Shown here: in pieces, positions 34,224 to 46,281 of the stretch | How positions within the stretch are numbered: position 1 is the stretch's first letter | Layout of the letters: every line of letters begins with the position of its first letter | DNA from: Phycomyces blakesleeanus NRRL 1555(-) | Lineage: Eukaryota; Mucoromycota; Mucoromycetes; Mucorales; Phycomycetaceae | Length of the DNA: 64,000 bases | Assembly: GCF_001638985.1 (NCBI RefSeq) | Contig: NW_017265137.1 | Location: forward strand, 2,877,722-2,941,721 | Reading direction: 5' to 3' | Program-made: the position numbers and the translations under genes | The notes under the pieces: generated by a model | What the model saw: only the letters and a program-made list of their open reading frames with translations | Databases searched by the model: none | Told to the model about the DNA's origin: nothing

Positions 34224-37200
34224 TTACCATTGGAACTATGAACTGCAGAGGCCTCCCCAAGGTGGGACGACCCAAAACACACTCATTATTTATACGCCAC
34301 TTACGTTTGAAGGGAATTGATCTCCTCGCCCTTCAAGAAACCCATGCCCACTCTATTGCTCTTCAAGACACATTTACTATGCAATTCCAATCTTCTTCTT
34401 CTCTTTGGTCTCCTCATTGTGGACTTGTATGCCTTTCAAAAGATATTATGCTTACTGATCCATTGTTTAGTATATGCGGCCACTGTATCACTGCTACGAT
34501 ATCTCACACACAGTCTATGTTCAACTCTTTCCGTATCTGTGTCATTTATGCTCCCGCTACTTATCGCAAACGACATTCGTTCCTCACCTCTCTTCTTCAC
34601 AATCCTCTCTTGATACCCGCGTCACCCACTAATATGATTCTATTGGGCGACCTCAATCACTCACTCACTACTACCACCGCCCATAGCACTCTACCTCGCC
34701 CATGGCTTCAATTTCTCACCAACCGCCTTGTGGACTGTGTGACTCCCACCAGCAAGGTACCTCAACCTACCTTTCACCATGGGACATCATCCTCCACAAT
34801 TGACTACATATTCGCCTCCTCCAACCTTGCTTCTTGTGCCACCTCACACTCGGTGGAATATATACACTCACAGTGGTCTGACCATTGTCTGGTCACAGTC
34901 GTACTCTCCCTTCCTTCTTCTCGGACCAGTGGTAAAGGCCTTTGGCGGGCGAACCCTCACCTTGCTCAGCTCACTTCCTTCCAGGACGAACTTTCTGTCT
35001 TTCTTTACACCTTCGTTCCCACTCTCCCCGCCTCCAATTCCCCACAGACAAACTGGGATTTAGTCAAGTCTGAAGTGACTAGATTCATTAAACGTTTCTC
35101 TCGTCAAATCTCACCTTCCCTGTCTACTCTAGAAGCACAACTTCAAAGTCGGCGTGATAAGTTGATTCTTTGGTTTTGCCATCAACCCGCCCAGAACTTT
35201 CAGCTTTCTGTAATCGAACGCAAGCTCCAACAGGTTCAACTGGAACGCGTAGAAATTCTTGCTCTCCGGGCTGGCCGACAATGGTGCGAACAGGGTGAAA
35301 CCTCTGCCGGTTTCCTTAAACGCACCATTGCTACACGTCAGTCCAAAAAACTCATCACCAGCCTACGCCATCCTGTTACCGACTATCTTTGCACTGAGTC
35401 TGACAGCATGACGGAGGCTGCTGCTGCCTTCTATGAGACTCTCTACTCTCCTGAGCCCATCACTTCTGCTGCTGTTGACGATCTTCTCCAGAATCTTCCT
35501 GACAATCTTGCCCTCACTGATCTCACTCAACATTGCCTCACTCGCAAATTTTCCCTCGACACTATTCGTCAAGGTGCCTCTCGATCCCCCAATGCCAGTA
35601 GCCCTGGTCCTGACGGATTGCAATACGAGATTCTGCGACTCATACTTGACCACCCCGAATGCTCCACTCTTGTCTCGCGTGTATATAACGAAGCTTTGTT
35701 GGATGGTGTCTTTCCCCCCACTTGGATGTCCACCTGCGTGTGTCTTCTCCCGAAAAAAGGCGACCTTACCTCCCTTCGGAATTGGCAACCCATCACACTT
35801 ATCAACACTGATGCTAAGGTCTTCACTCGTCTTCTTAACTCTTGTTTGATCCCTGCTGCCACTCCTCTTGTCACTCCCTACCAAACTGGCTTTGTTCAAG
35901 GACGATTTATTGCTGATAATGGGATGCTCACCCAGATGGTCATGGCTCAGGCACTTCAGGAAAGCTTGACTGGAGTGGGTCTTCTTCTTGATCAGGAGAA
36001 AGTGTACGACCGAGTCCACCCAGAATACTTGCGCCAAGTTCTCGATCACTTTCGCTTTCCTAAATCTATAATAACTTGTATCACCCAATTGTTTTTCTCT
36101 ACACAGATTCAGATCAACGTTAATGGCTTCCTATCTCGCCCTCTCACACAATTGCGTGGCCTCCGTCAAGGCAACCCTCTCTCTCCCATCTTGTTCAATT
36201 TGGCTTTTGAACCTTTGTTGCGACGGGTTATAAGTGATCAATCCTTCCTCGGTTTTCGACCTTCTGTCCCTGATAGTGTGGCTACTATTCCTCCTATTAA
36301 ACTTCTAGCTTATGCCAACAATCTTCTGGTATTTCTCCCAGATCCGGCTCACCTTGCTCGACTCCACACACATCTCACCACCTATTCCGCTGCGTCCAAT
36401 GCGCGTATCAACCTCCACAAAACGCAAGCTTTCTCACTATCTGGTAGTCCTCTCCCCGATTGGACCTCCACCCTCCGTCGTCATTACATTACCGATTGGC
36501 ATGACCGCACCTTGCCCGCACCTCTCCATTATCTTGGCTTTCCGTTGATTCACTCCAAGGCTCAACGGGACTCGTTCTGCTCATCTCTTCTCCAAAGGAT
36601 TGAGGACAGCTGCAATCTTCACTCATCTCGCTGTCTCTCCTTTCGGAGTAAAGCCACCGTTCTAACATCTCTCATACTCTCTCAGCTTTGGCATGTTTTG
36701 CGTGTGGTCTCTCTACCTATGTCCTTCTTTCAGAAGATCAGGTCCATCATGGGTAGCTTCCTTCAACGTGGCACCTTCCCCCCGATTTCTTTGGATACTT
36801 TCTGCCTCCCACGCATGCAAGGTGGACTTGGTATCATCGATCCTAAGACGCAGCAGAGCGCTCTACAACTTCGTTGGCTTCAACCTATCATCCGCGCTCC
36901 TTGGTCCCCACCTGGTTTGGTCCCACGCTGGATGTCCGGATTGTTACAGGCTTCACTTCCATCTCTTTCTCCCCTATTTCCCCTTCTATTTCCAAGTATG
37001 CGTCCTTCTGGATGGCGGGATCTTACCTCTCCTCTACATTTAGCCTTTGCTGCCATTGACCATCTGCCGCACAACTTTGATAATGTTGTGGTAAATTCGA
37101 CTACTTGCCTTGCTTTGCCTCTCTCAGCAGTCACCATTGTCCCTGCTTCCCAAGCACGCTTCCCTCCATCTTGGCAAGATCTTTTGGTTTCCCACCTCTA

Positions 37201-38004
37201 CACCTTTGACCCTGCCCTGGCGTCGCTACGGTCTATCTCCATCACCAGCAGCCACCCACGCTCTCATGTTATTAATAAGTTCCTTGGCCGAGTTCAACTC
37301 AACACTCTCACATTACATTTGATAATCGTTTGTGCTTGTTGCTCTCCTCGTGAACTGACCGAACAATATCTGTCTCTGCTCGTTCAAGATGGCACATCAA
37401 TTGACTTGTTCCCTTTCTTTAATGCGCTCGTACCTTCTCAGACTTGGACACGCCTTTCCACACGCACTTTCCGCAGGCTGTGCTCCCACCATCTCGTCCG
37501 TGCCCGCTATTTCGATCCCCTCGTGGCTCTCGTTATTGGCGGAAATTTTGGTCTTTCCCCCTTCCCCTGGTGGCTCGTAACATTTGGTTTCGTGGTCTAC
37601 ACAACAAGATTTCTTGCCGAGCCCGTCTTCACTCTTTGCTTCCTCTCACCTTTCTCTCTCCTACCTGCTCTATTTGCTCTCTCTCCTCCGACTCCCAAGA
37701 CCACTTCTTCTTCACTTGTCCTCCCAAAAACGCGGTGTGGATCGGCATGTGGCTGGAATTCTTTGGCACAATACCTACCCCAACCGCACTACACAACGCT
37801 TTTCACTTCTTCTCTTTTCCCTCTTCCTTAAACTCTTCTATTCCCCCTTCTACTGTCTTTGGATGCACCCTCCTTGCAATATGGCGTCACCACTGGACTT
37901 TCATTTTTGACGATTCACCATTTGTTCTGTCTGCTGTTGTTGGTATGGCTCGCAAGACCCTAACCCGCATTTGCCAAGAATTAGACCTCAATCCTCTCTT
38001 TTAA
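34220..38004 (+). pseudogene. LINE ORF2, APE endonuclease and reverse transcriptase, catalytic YANN, frameshifted
   Basis: The first 3612 nt are open. The endonuclease domain has MNCRGLPK, LALQETHA, LLGDLNHS (about 141-148), STIDYIFAS and WSDHCLV (about 219). The reverse transcriptase has LLLDQEKVYDRV (about 590), LRGLRQGNPLSPILFNL, and, where YADD is expected, AYANNLLVFL (about 697). Both catalytic aspartates are Asn, each by a G-to-A change. The C-terminal zinc region (CSICSLSSDSQDHFFFTC) is in the next frame (37444-38004, TAA), so a frameshift lies near 37570. Reverse transcription must be dead. The element was fixed in this state after insertion or was copied in trans. Confidence 0.88.
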
Positions 38005-38039
38005 AAAAACATACTTATATTTATTATAATTAACAAAAA

Positions 38040-38620
38040 CAAAAACCCCCCAAAAACATTGAAAAAGCTAGAAAACCCTCCAAACAAATGCTGTGATCAC
38101 TCTTTTGATTATCTTCTTTTGAGTATCACCAGACCCCCCAAGCCTAATAAAATGCTTCTTGCAAACAAAAAAATCATTCAAGAAGGTGTATATTTCAACA
38201 ATCTTCTGATGATAGCTCAACTATCTTCTGGCAAGTATCAATCTTATTGGACGGGTACTCCATTTACAATTTGAATTTCATTATTTGATTGATCAAAAAA
38301 TATACTTCTTGTACTTTTATTTAAAAATAGTTCTCGGGAAATAGTTTACAAATGGGTTTTTATTTTATTTTATTAAAAAAATCTCAAAATAGGTTCTCTA
38401 ATAATTGGCCTTGGATAGTTGGCATTTGGTCTGGGCATTTGATCCAGACATTTGACATTGGGTCTTTGTTTTGCATTCTCGGTTTTAGGTTCTTGATTTT
38501 GGGTACTGCGATTCTACTTTGATCATTAATAATATCTCTTACCTTTTGGGATAAATAAATGGGAATACTGCAATACCTCTTTGAATATTAAGGGAAGGGG
38601 CAGAATCTTGGGATGATCAA
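38040..38620. other. AT-rich segment of CACTA-2 between LINE and third gene
   Basis: A 71-codon frame at 38059-38274 has no family resemblance. 38400-38520 has short repeated phrases (GGCATTTGGTCTGGGCATTTG). Possibly the 3' exon region of the minus-strand third gene, but I cannot define a stop. Confidence 0.35.
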
Positions 38621-38637
38621 AATCGATTTTGTCATTT

Positions 38638-39094
38638 TCAAAACATGTGTGTACAGACCAGATTTATTCTTTGGAAATAGAGGATCATATTGCTATGGAT
38701 AGCATTTATATAATTGTTGGTGTACTCCAAGTATTCCTAATAGAAAGGGAAAAAAATATGATTAGTATGAGAGAATAATAATTATAAAGTCTTGCTTACC
38801 AGAAAAAGTGATTCTTTGGCATCCTTTTAATGCGTGCGTGCAAAAGAGAGATAGAGAAAATCTAATAAATTCAAAATGATAATGAAGAAAGTGTAACGTT
38901 AATATAAGTGATTAGAAGATATTTTATTAAAGCTTACCATGTTTATTTCCATCATTAGCTTTTGATGGTTGTCATCATCATCGTTTTGCATCTAAAGATT
39001 AATAAGCTGATGATTAGCATCACGCAATAAAAGTTGTTTGCTTTCTTATTCACCTTTGTAAGCCAGTGTGTTATGTTAACTCGTGCAGGAAGCC
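38638..39094 (-). CDS. CACTA-2 third gene, intron-rich, unknown function
   Basis: Four consecutive exons fit without a break: 39094-39054, 38991-38938, 38823-38800 and 38736-38638. Each is bounded by AG and GT and the last three begin at phase 0. An upstream exon ending about 39180 (phase 1) supplies the first base. The predicted product has 'LPARVNITHWLTK', a poly-Asp/Asn stretch and an amphipathic helix (ESLFLEYLEYTNNYINAIHSN). The end given is a TGA. If read through, the frame goes on for about 35 codons to TAA. Small exons of 24-99 nt and position diverging from the accessory gene match the third gene of CACTA-1, but sequence similarity to it is not clear. Confidence 0.42.
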
Positions 39095-39578
39095 CTACAT
39101 AATAAAGACGATAGAAGTTTTTTAGTGTTAATAATCATGTAAAATAAAGTAAAAAGAAAATATTAAGTATTTACCATAGTGTAGAAAAAGAAGCAAAAGT
39201 AAACAGTATAAGAGAAAGAGAGAGAACAAAAAAAAAGAAAATAAAAAAAAGAAAAATAAAAAAACAAATTGTAAGAGTAGTGAATAAGCTCATTCTGTTC
39301 TCAGAATTTATTAGGGTCTATTATAATTTAAAACGTGTGTCCCTATAATTTTTTCTTTTGTTGCTGTACACCCAAGAAGTATTGGGACATATAAATACCA
39401 CTTCTATTTGCCAGATTATTATATCCTCCCTCACATTTTATTAGAAACCTCACATACTATTACTGTGCTTTACCATGTATGTTTGTATAATTAAAATAAT
39501 ATTTCATAATATTCTTCTATATATGCTTTATTTATTTATATTTATTTATTTTTTAAAAAATATGTAAATATTTGTAGC

Positions 39579-40859
39579 ATGCCTTCCAATGCCACTAGAA
39601 AATCAGGACACAAAGGCAAACATAATGCCCGAGGAACACTTAGCCGTGTTGCTGCCGGCCGGATTGAGCAACATGAGATTGCTCCAAGAGTATCGCCACT
39701 TGCAGCTGGTCCAAGTGGGGTAGAGGCTCCTGGAATGACTGTCGAGTCTCTAACGCAGGTTATGGCAGCCATCAACATGATGTACGATCCTACTGTCGAA
39801 GCCAACACTGGAATTCGTTTTCTGGTCGATGCTCACAACCAAGCCATTGCCCAGCAAGCTCTTGTTGCATCTTCTGTAACTCAGGGAGTAACTGCCGCCA
39901 ATGTGTCTACAAATAGACACACCAAAGGCGAAATGCATGCAATTGTTCTGGTATGATTTTTTCTGACTTCATGCTTTAACACACTACCTAAATAATAATA
40001 ATAATAATCATATAGAATCTCATCAATGGGAGAATGTGGGTGAGAAACTTCCGTTCGAATGATCCTGAGCTTGTTGCTGAAAACAAAAGCCGCAGGCAAT
40101 GGAACACAGCTGAGAGGATCGATCATCCTGACAATGTTGAGGTGATTAATTACCTCCGACAGTATATCATTGCCCAGCCTCGCACAGCTGGGTTCTGGGA
40201 GGATATGATAGTGCAGAAAATAAAAAACAATTACAAGACATGTTTTCGTGCTGTCAATGCAACCCCCGAGCAAGCGTCTTCCAAAAGGCGCAATAATCGT
40301 ATCAACAGCCATCGCATTGAGGTAAAATTACAAACAAAAAAAAGAAATTAAATATTTTGCATTCTGTTCTAATCATTTTAAAATATATCTAGATTCACTT
40401 GCGTCGTGTTGATACCTACATTAACAATTGGCTAGCAATTGACACTAAGATGGGATACAAGCCAGGTAACCCTGATGAGATGGCATACTTGCATCTCCTC
40501 GAGAAGAGTGTGATGTCTGATGGTGAATCGGAAGATGAGGACGTCACTCCTATAATCCGTGTGCGGGTTTTGCAGGTTGCTCGTCCTAGTTGGAGAAGTG
40601 CTAAGGTAATTTTTTTTAAAGGTGTACACTATAATATATTTCTATAAAAAGATGACTGTACAGAAATAAACTAACTAATTATATATAGCTGAATAGGCTT
40701 ATTCAGTTCATTGATTTCTTGGCAGCAGAGAATGACAAGAAGATTGCAACACCACAATCAAAGCAAAGAATGCCCAGATACCTAAAAACCATTGCGGTCA
40801 CTCCTGTCCCCGGTCACCTGACCGCGATCCTTCCTGTCTGAGCAATTCAAAACCAATAA
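39579..40859 (+). CDS. CACTA-2 accessory protein (four exons)
   Basis: Exons 39579-39950, 40016-40321, 40393-40605 and 40689-40841 (or 40859). All introns are GT-AG, 65-83 nt and phase 0. The paralogue in CACTA-1 has the same four exons and phases. Exon 2 is exactly 306 nt in both. Conserved landmarks are 'W-x-R' near the exon-2 start, 'SVMSDGESEDE' and 'RPSWRS' in exon 3, and 'NRLIQFID' in exon 4. The TGA at 40839 stands where the paralogue has Trp (PRWAL / PV-stop-AI), and both proteins then end at TAA within 5-6 codons. Role unknown. By analogy with TNPA of En/Spm it may bind element ends, which is inference. The gene converges on the transposase gene 90-110 bp away. Confidence 0.75.
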
Positions 40860-40950
40860 AAACAAACAGTTTGCTCTCTTTTTTTTTCACTGTCATATTA
40901 AAAAAATTGAATAATATTATTAGAAAGAAAAGAAGGGATAATTATATATT

Positions 40951-43900
40951 TTAAAAGTAAAGTTTTCTAGGCAAAGGAACAATAAGTTTTTTGCTGATAT
41001 TTTGTAATGTTGTATGGTCAACAATTGCAACAGGAAGGAGAATTTGGTGCACTGGCAAGATGCTTTGAAAGTCAGGCAAAGAAAATGCAACATCCCATAT
41101 TTCTACACCTGCAATTTTTCTACTTGTCTCCTTGGAAGCCTTGTACCATTTTACATAAGCAAATGTATGTTGGCTACTTTGGGGTGTTCTGTGATGTGGA
41201 GTAGAAACAAATGGACTAAATGAATGAACAAATAGGTACTGAATCTCTCCGACATACGCATACTTTGCTCCGTTTCGACCTTCTATGAACATTGCTTGTA
41301 TATATGATCCTCTTCCATTCGTACCTCTACTTCCCTTGAATGTCTGGCCAAGGAGGTTGACGGATTTGAGCGTTTCGATCCAGTCATTGACAAAAGCTGT
41401 ATCTTGAATCACGTCTTTGCAACTGGAGATGGTGGGATCGTTGTAAACAGCTTGGTAATATCCTACCAAACAATCATACTCCTGTCTTGGCATCATCTCA
41501 TACGCTTTTTTTTGCAAGGGCAGCGCTGATGGCGGCAAAGGTTTGTTACCACAAATTGACAAGTTCGGATTTTTGGCAGCATCAAGAAAGTCTGGTAGAG
41601 AGAACCAATTGTACAAGGCGGTGCTAGTTGTAGAATCAGCAGGACTATAACCAGTTACCAATTTATTGAAGATACCAGAGAAATTGAATGGACCAGATGT
41701 CTTCAAGAAATTGCGAACAAAATCGCCTTTACGGGTATCTTCAATGAATGTTTTCATGTATGTCATTTCAAAGCCGCTCCTTCTGTTGGTATTGATATTC
41801 TTTAGGACGCTGTTGTATTGCTCAAAACTAAAGAGCCAGTACCCATAAACAGGCCCAAAGTCCTTGATTGTGTTGCAAAGATGAAGATGGAGATGCATGT
41901 TTGGAGATAACAGATCCTTGCTATACAGCCTTTCACAACCTTTACCAAACTTCTCAAGTGCTATGTGTGCTGACTGTACATCATCTTCAGAAACATTTGG
42001 CTTGGTAAGGAAACGGTAGGCATTCACAAAAAACATCCAATTCTCAAACTTTTGCTTTGGTAGTACGCCTTGTAGAACCACTGGAGAGTATACCAGACAC
42101 CACGATTTCCACTCGTCTGCCTTTATAAAGGGAAATCCCTTTGAAATCTTTGATCTTAGCATGGTGTAATCAGGCGGCAATGTCATGTTTTCAACGATTT
42201 TCTGCATGGCAACGAGTTTTTTATTGTCAATTAGACCATCTGCAACTCATTTCTCCATCATCCTCTTGGCTGTGCCTAAGAAGAGATTGTGCATTGGATC
42301 AATGATCATGCAGTGGACAACGTCAAAGTACTGGAGACGATGCAGTTCGGACCAGCAAACACCATTTTCAACTTCAAGACGATGTCTCTCAGCTTCAGTG
42401 GTTGCATTCCTCCAGACCTCAGCATCCTTACAATTATCATTCTTAGTGCGAAGGAGCCACTTTGAGAAATCAAATCCAGAATAATTGACAGAGCTCGTTC
42501 CAGCTAATTGGGAGAATTGGCAATTACATTTGTGGCATGCGTTTGTACTGGTATGGGACGTGAATCCACACACTTTTTGGGCAGCAGGGATGTCGCAGGC
42601 AACCATAAACAGAGCAGTGTGGATGGTGGTACCATTTGGGCATTGATATGTCTGGACTCTGACTCCCTTGTACAACTTTTCTAATTCGTCAACCAGAGGT
42701 CTGAGGTACAAATTTATCTTGGATGTTTTTGCTTCTTTTGGACCTGACATTAACCCAACAAGAATGACATTTTCTTTCTTGAATCTTACACTTTGAGGAA
42801 GATTGTTTACAGTCAGGTAAATTGCACCACATGAATATGTCCCACCGTTGAATGGCTGGAACCAGTCAATGTTTAAGGTCAACATCAGTGAGTGGTTGCC
42901 ATGAACAAAGAGAATTCCATTGGTGTCTTTCAAATCCTTCCACATCAAGCCATTATACACATCAAACATGGTATTCTCAGCCTTCGGGCTATGGTTCCAC
43001 GAGTCGATTTGGGTTTTAAAATCAGGCCGAGAAAAGAGAGCTTTGATCGAATTCTGAACAGAGTGATACACATATGTTCTTTTTGGAATGGACGACTGAT
43101 TTCCCAACTTGAACAAACTATTACTGCACATTGAGTTATTCCCAAATTTATTAAAGATACAGAAGCAGGGTGTTGATTCATTGTTCTCATATATGCAGTG
43201 ACATTTGCTACAAGAAACATATTTCTTTATACCGTCTGTAAAGGTATTGAATCCTGCCATGCTTTTGAGACCAGGGATGCTAACTGGGAGACGGAATGGA
43301 TCTCTGAAAAGCTCGAGTATTTTATTTGTGATGGCAATGAGAAGAATGGCGCCTTCATCAACAACGTACAAGGATACAAAGAGTGCAAGGACCTGTATGA
43401 AAAAATTGATAGATGAAACTCAATTCTGAGTTGAATTCAGGAAAGTTGTCTTTTTTAAAAAAAATAATTTCTATTATTTTATACAGCAGAACCCAATATC
43501 CATTATGAAAGTGTGCAAACCTTCACTATCAAGCATGTCATCCTCACTGGAATCATCTTTGCAACCGTCAGAATCAAGATCAGAGTTAAACTCTTCATTC
43601 TCATAACCAAAGACAGCATCGGATTCTGAGAGAGGTAAGACTCGAATAGGCTCTTGTGTCTCCATGTCTACTTCTATACTGGTGTCCATTTCTACCGGAA
43701 CCATAAAAGAAGTTAGAGTAAATAAAAATAAAAATAAAAATATATATTTTTACCATCAAAGTCATAATCCATATCATAATCATTGTCTATGGCCACCAAG
43801 TTCTGTTCATTATTGTTGATAACTTCAGGAACATAGCTTACAGTAGTTTTGACTGATCTCTTAATAATCACTACATTACATATGTTATTACATCGAAAAT

Positions 43901-44093
43901 ATAAATATAAATATAATTAAAACATAAAAGAAAATTCCCTACATCTATTACGAAAGATGTTCATTCCAGCATTGTCTTTTGTTTTATGAAAATTAAATGT
44001 CTGTACAGACACTGTATCTGATCCTCCAAATCTTGTCTTGCAAACAGAACATTTGCATTCTTTTGTTTTGTTTGATTTACGGGTTGGTGTCAT
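40951..44093 (-). pseudogene. CACTA-2 tnp2-type transposase with internal TGA codons
   Basis: ATG 44093 starts an exon with a C-x-C-x2-C cluster (CKCSVC). Further small acidic exons follow (about 43880-43755 and 43690-43530). The main exon runs from about 43450 to TAA at 40951. Catalytic-type residues: NIDWFQPF, then ACDIPAAQ with a Cys-rich insert (HKCNCQF), then 'WLFSFEQYNSVL', the D-D-E pattern of CACTA transposases. In-frame TGA at 42247-42249 follows KRMMEK where CACTA-1 has KRMMDQW, and 17 residues on each side of the gap align without indels. Another TGA lies at 43420-43422 at the start of the conserved region. No frameshift is seen in the main exon. Full-length product about 950 residues if both TGAs are sense. 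Confidence 0.82.
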
Positions 44094-44305
44094 TGCTTAA
44101 TAATTATTAAAATAATGTTATTTTTTAAATAGTAAAGAAGATAAATATATATTCAGGTACAGTTTATTTCATTCAATTTAAGTTTATTATTGTATTTTTT
44201 TATGCTACTCGGTGCTCTATGACCAATAGAATCGTTTTAAAAAAATTGCAATGCTTATTCTACAAAAAAAAATCCTGCACTACAAATTTGGGTTTTCTGT
44301 TCACC

Positions 44306-44353
44306 GAATTTTACATCCCATCACATATGGGAATTGGGCATTTTTTTGCAGTG
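44306..44353 (-). repeat. CACTA-2 right terminal inverted repeat
   Basis: Inverse of 32535-32581 ending TTTTTTTGCAGTG and followed by ATT. Confidence 0.88.
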
Positions 44354-44360
44354 ATTGAGG

Positions 44361-44610
44361 GCATATGTTAAAAGGAATAACCAATTGGATACCTGACTTA
44401 AGGATTTCTATCTACAATGTTAACTCTGACAACAATATGACACTGTCGTTCCTGATCTGGGATGGTCTTCCTTTTACTATAGCAAAGTCAAAAGGTCAAA
44501 CCCACTGGGGATCGGAGAGTATATGTAAAATCGAAGAGAGGATAAAAGGTTTTTTTTATTGATAGGAATTGAATTGTCTTATATAGTTTTCTAAACTAAT
44601 ACTGCGCATT
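44361..44610. repeat. LTR-like fragment, inverted relative of 16118-16330
   Basis: Shared blocks include CTTATATAGTTTTCTAAAC and CCACTGGGGATC. No gene. 44610-44800 has several TTACTGCGGTT-like words but nothing I can name. Confidence 0.45.
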
Positions 44611-44825
44611 ATCCGCAGTAAACTATTATACGCTATTTAATTACAAGAGAAGTCCTTTTACTGCAGTTGATGCTCAAAAGATGTTACTGTGGTTAATCTT
44701 TACAAGACATTACTGCGGTTCGTTATCTATGAGGTATCTTTGACATACAGAACTGCTGCGGTCAATTATCCCGATTTCTCGGATTCATCAAAATAATGTC
44801 CGACAACACAAAAAATTAATATTTT

Positions 44826-44831
44826 AAAAAA
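44826..44831 (-). terminator. Pol III T6 terminator of tRNA-His
   Basis: Six T on the minus strand just past the tRNA 3' end. Confidence 0.7.
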
Positions 44832-44836
44832 TTAAA

Positions 44837-44907
44837 TGCCATGACCTGGAATCGAACCAGGGTCAGCGCGGCCACAACGCGACGTACTGCCACTATACTA
44901 TCATGGC
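44837..44907 (-). tRNA. tRNA-His (anticodon GTG)
   Basis: The minus-strand sequence folds as a cloverleaf: acceptor GCCATGA pairing with TCATGGC, TATAGTGGC D-arm, anticodon loop TTGTGGC with GTG, and a T-arm CCTGG-TTCGATT-CCAGG. The B box GGTTCGATTCC is perfect. No intron. The base after the acceptor stem gives A73. A T6 run (A6 at 44826-44831 in plus) about 6-11 nt downstream is the Pol III terminator. Eukaryotic nuclear type. Confidence 0.93.
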
Positions 44908-44927
44908 GTTCATACTGCTGTCACGTG

Positions 44928-45593
44928 TGTTGTAAACAACTCCAGCTTTAACCAGTTTCTGGTGGGGAATACCGGACGGTGGATTCCTTTGGTGGTTTGG
45001 TCCGGCGGTGAGCCGTGATGGGTGGTACCAGACTCGTGGGCATTGACATCAACTGTGAGTCGACCGAGTGACATGTCTCGAGGGACAAGAGTGGTCCCCC
45101 AGGTTTCTTGGGAAATCTTGCTCCTGATACCCCTATACCCAAACCCCCCAATATAATCTCATTCCTTATAATTAAATATCGTCACCTCAGAAACACCTGT
45201 CACCCCCTCAAAAAATTATTTTAACCAAACATTTTTGTTTATAAAAGGAACAACCTTTTCAATCAATAAAATCATCATTCTATCCTTGATCTCATTTATT
45301 TTTGTCCGTCATTATCATTATTCTTCATTCATACATAGTGTCCTTGTTCTTTGGAGTGTTGTCTGTCAATTTTGATATATTTTGTTTCCTTGTTTTCCCC
45401 TTTCTGTCTTTCTCAGACTTTGTCGTTGTCACAATTTCCATTTTAATCTTCTCCCTATTTTTTCTACCTGTCTGTCACAAATTCTTACCTGTTAAATTAC
45501 CCATTCTTTTCCATTCTTATTGTATTCTTCTTTTTGTATTTCATAATTCACATTACATTTATTTGCCAAGTGATACTGTTATAATCCACAACA
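44928..45593 (+). repeat. U unit 0, LTR-like
   Basis: It starts TGTTGTAAAC and ends CCACAACA, perfect 6-bp inverted ends. TATAAAAG at 45240-45247 is followed by pyrimidine-rich sequence. Related units are at 60337-62277, 62308-63123 and 63156 onward. It begins 20 bp outside the 5' end of tRNA-His. The open minus frame 44948-45151 is conserved only because the repeat is, and I do not call it a gene. No matching 5-bp target duplication was found. Confidence 0.6.
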
Positions 45594-45610
45594 AACAAAC
45601 ACATCACGCG

Positions 45611-45883
45611 TCACTGTTGATACAGAGTGTTGTAAAAATGGTTGGCAGTTAACAAAATTTTGGTTGTCCAGCAGTGTGGTGATGTTGCAGAATTCTTTGT
45701 AATTCTAGAAAAATTATATTCTATTATTTTTTTTTGATTTTCCGACGACAGCTGAGGCTGAATAGAAAGAAATTTTTCTGTTTGTAGAGCAAAACACCAA
45801 TAAGTACAACGAAAAAGCATTATTCTGTCAACAGTAACTTCAGACAACCACACGTTGTATCTTATTTTCTCATTATATTTAAC
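45611..45883 (-). pseudogene. Unknown open frame split by the gypsy element (3' part)
   Basis: On the minus strand the frame reads from a segment right of the gypsy element (59774-59852, from an ATG near 59841) into 45883 when the element and one TAAAC are removed. It gives about 112 codons without a stop, ending TGA at 45611. Composition is ordinary (YNVWLSEVTVDRIMLF, KKIIEYNFSRI). No family recognised. Its end overlaps the linker after U unit 0. It may be chance. Confidence 0.3.
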
Positions 45884-45888
45884 TAAAC

Positions 45889-46044
45889 TGTGGTGATTCA
45901 GACACTTGGTTGTTGGATTTATTACATCTAAGAACATATTTTTATTATTATAGTAAAACAGCTATTATTATAAGAACAAATGAATAATTTATTTATTTTA
46001 CTTATAGTAAATCAATAAGACCAATAATTAATTACAGTAAGTAC
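45889..46044 (+). repeat. Gypsy 5' LTR, left part
   Basis: Matches 58952-59107 of the 3' LTR at near identity. It is cut by CACTA-1 after TAC. Confidence 0.9.
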
Positions 46045-46281
46045 CACTGGAAAAATAAGGACAATTAACATATTGTCCAGGTAGTCGGATCATAGTGGAT
46101 ATGTCAGGATTTTTTTTCATCAAGTTGGGGGTGTAGTTTTGATGTATTCTATTAGCTTAAATAAAAATAAAATAAAAATAAAATAAAAAATACGTTTTGG
46201 TTTACTATAAAATCATATCAAATGAAATATTTGTAGAACTCTTGTTTCCTTTTTTATTTTATAATTCAAAATACATACACT

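Larger units (their letters stand above)
32700..38030 (+). mobile_element. Non-LTR retrotransposon (LINE), two ORFs
   Basis: ORF1 with CCHC knuckles and ORF2 with APE endonuclease, reverse transcriptase and C-terminal Cys/His region, joined by an ATGA overlap at 34220-34223. It is GC-richer (C-rich on the sense strand) than the surroundings, a sign of separate origin. It lies within CACTA-2, left of the CACTA genes. Exact ends and target duplication were not found; 38005-38060 is A-rich. Confidence 0.75.
32535..44353. mobile_element. CACTA-2 (tnp2-type DNA transposon) with nested LINE
   Basis: Terminal inverted repeats of about 47 bp with few mismatches start CACTGCAAAAAATGCCC at 32535 and end (inverted) at 44353. 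Target duplication is ATT (32532-32534, 44354-44356). A 3-bp duplication and a CACTR terminus are the CACTA hallmark. Genes: third gene (minus, 38.6-39.1 kb), accessory gene (plus, 39.6-40.9 kb) and transposase (minus, 44.1-40.95 kb). The LINE occupies most of the left half. Confidence 0.85.

Noticed and set aside
44948..45151. Minus-strand frame in U unit 0 (similar one at 60322-60537)
   Set aside because: Both lie in the same LTR-like repeat, so likeness follows from repeat homology; no protein family.
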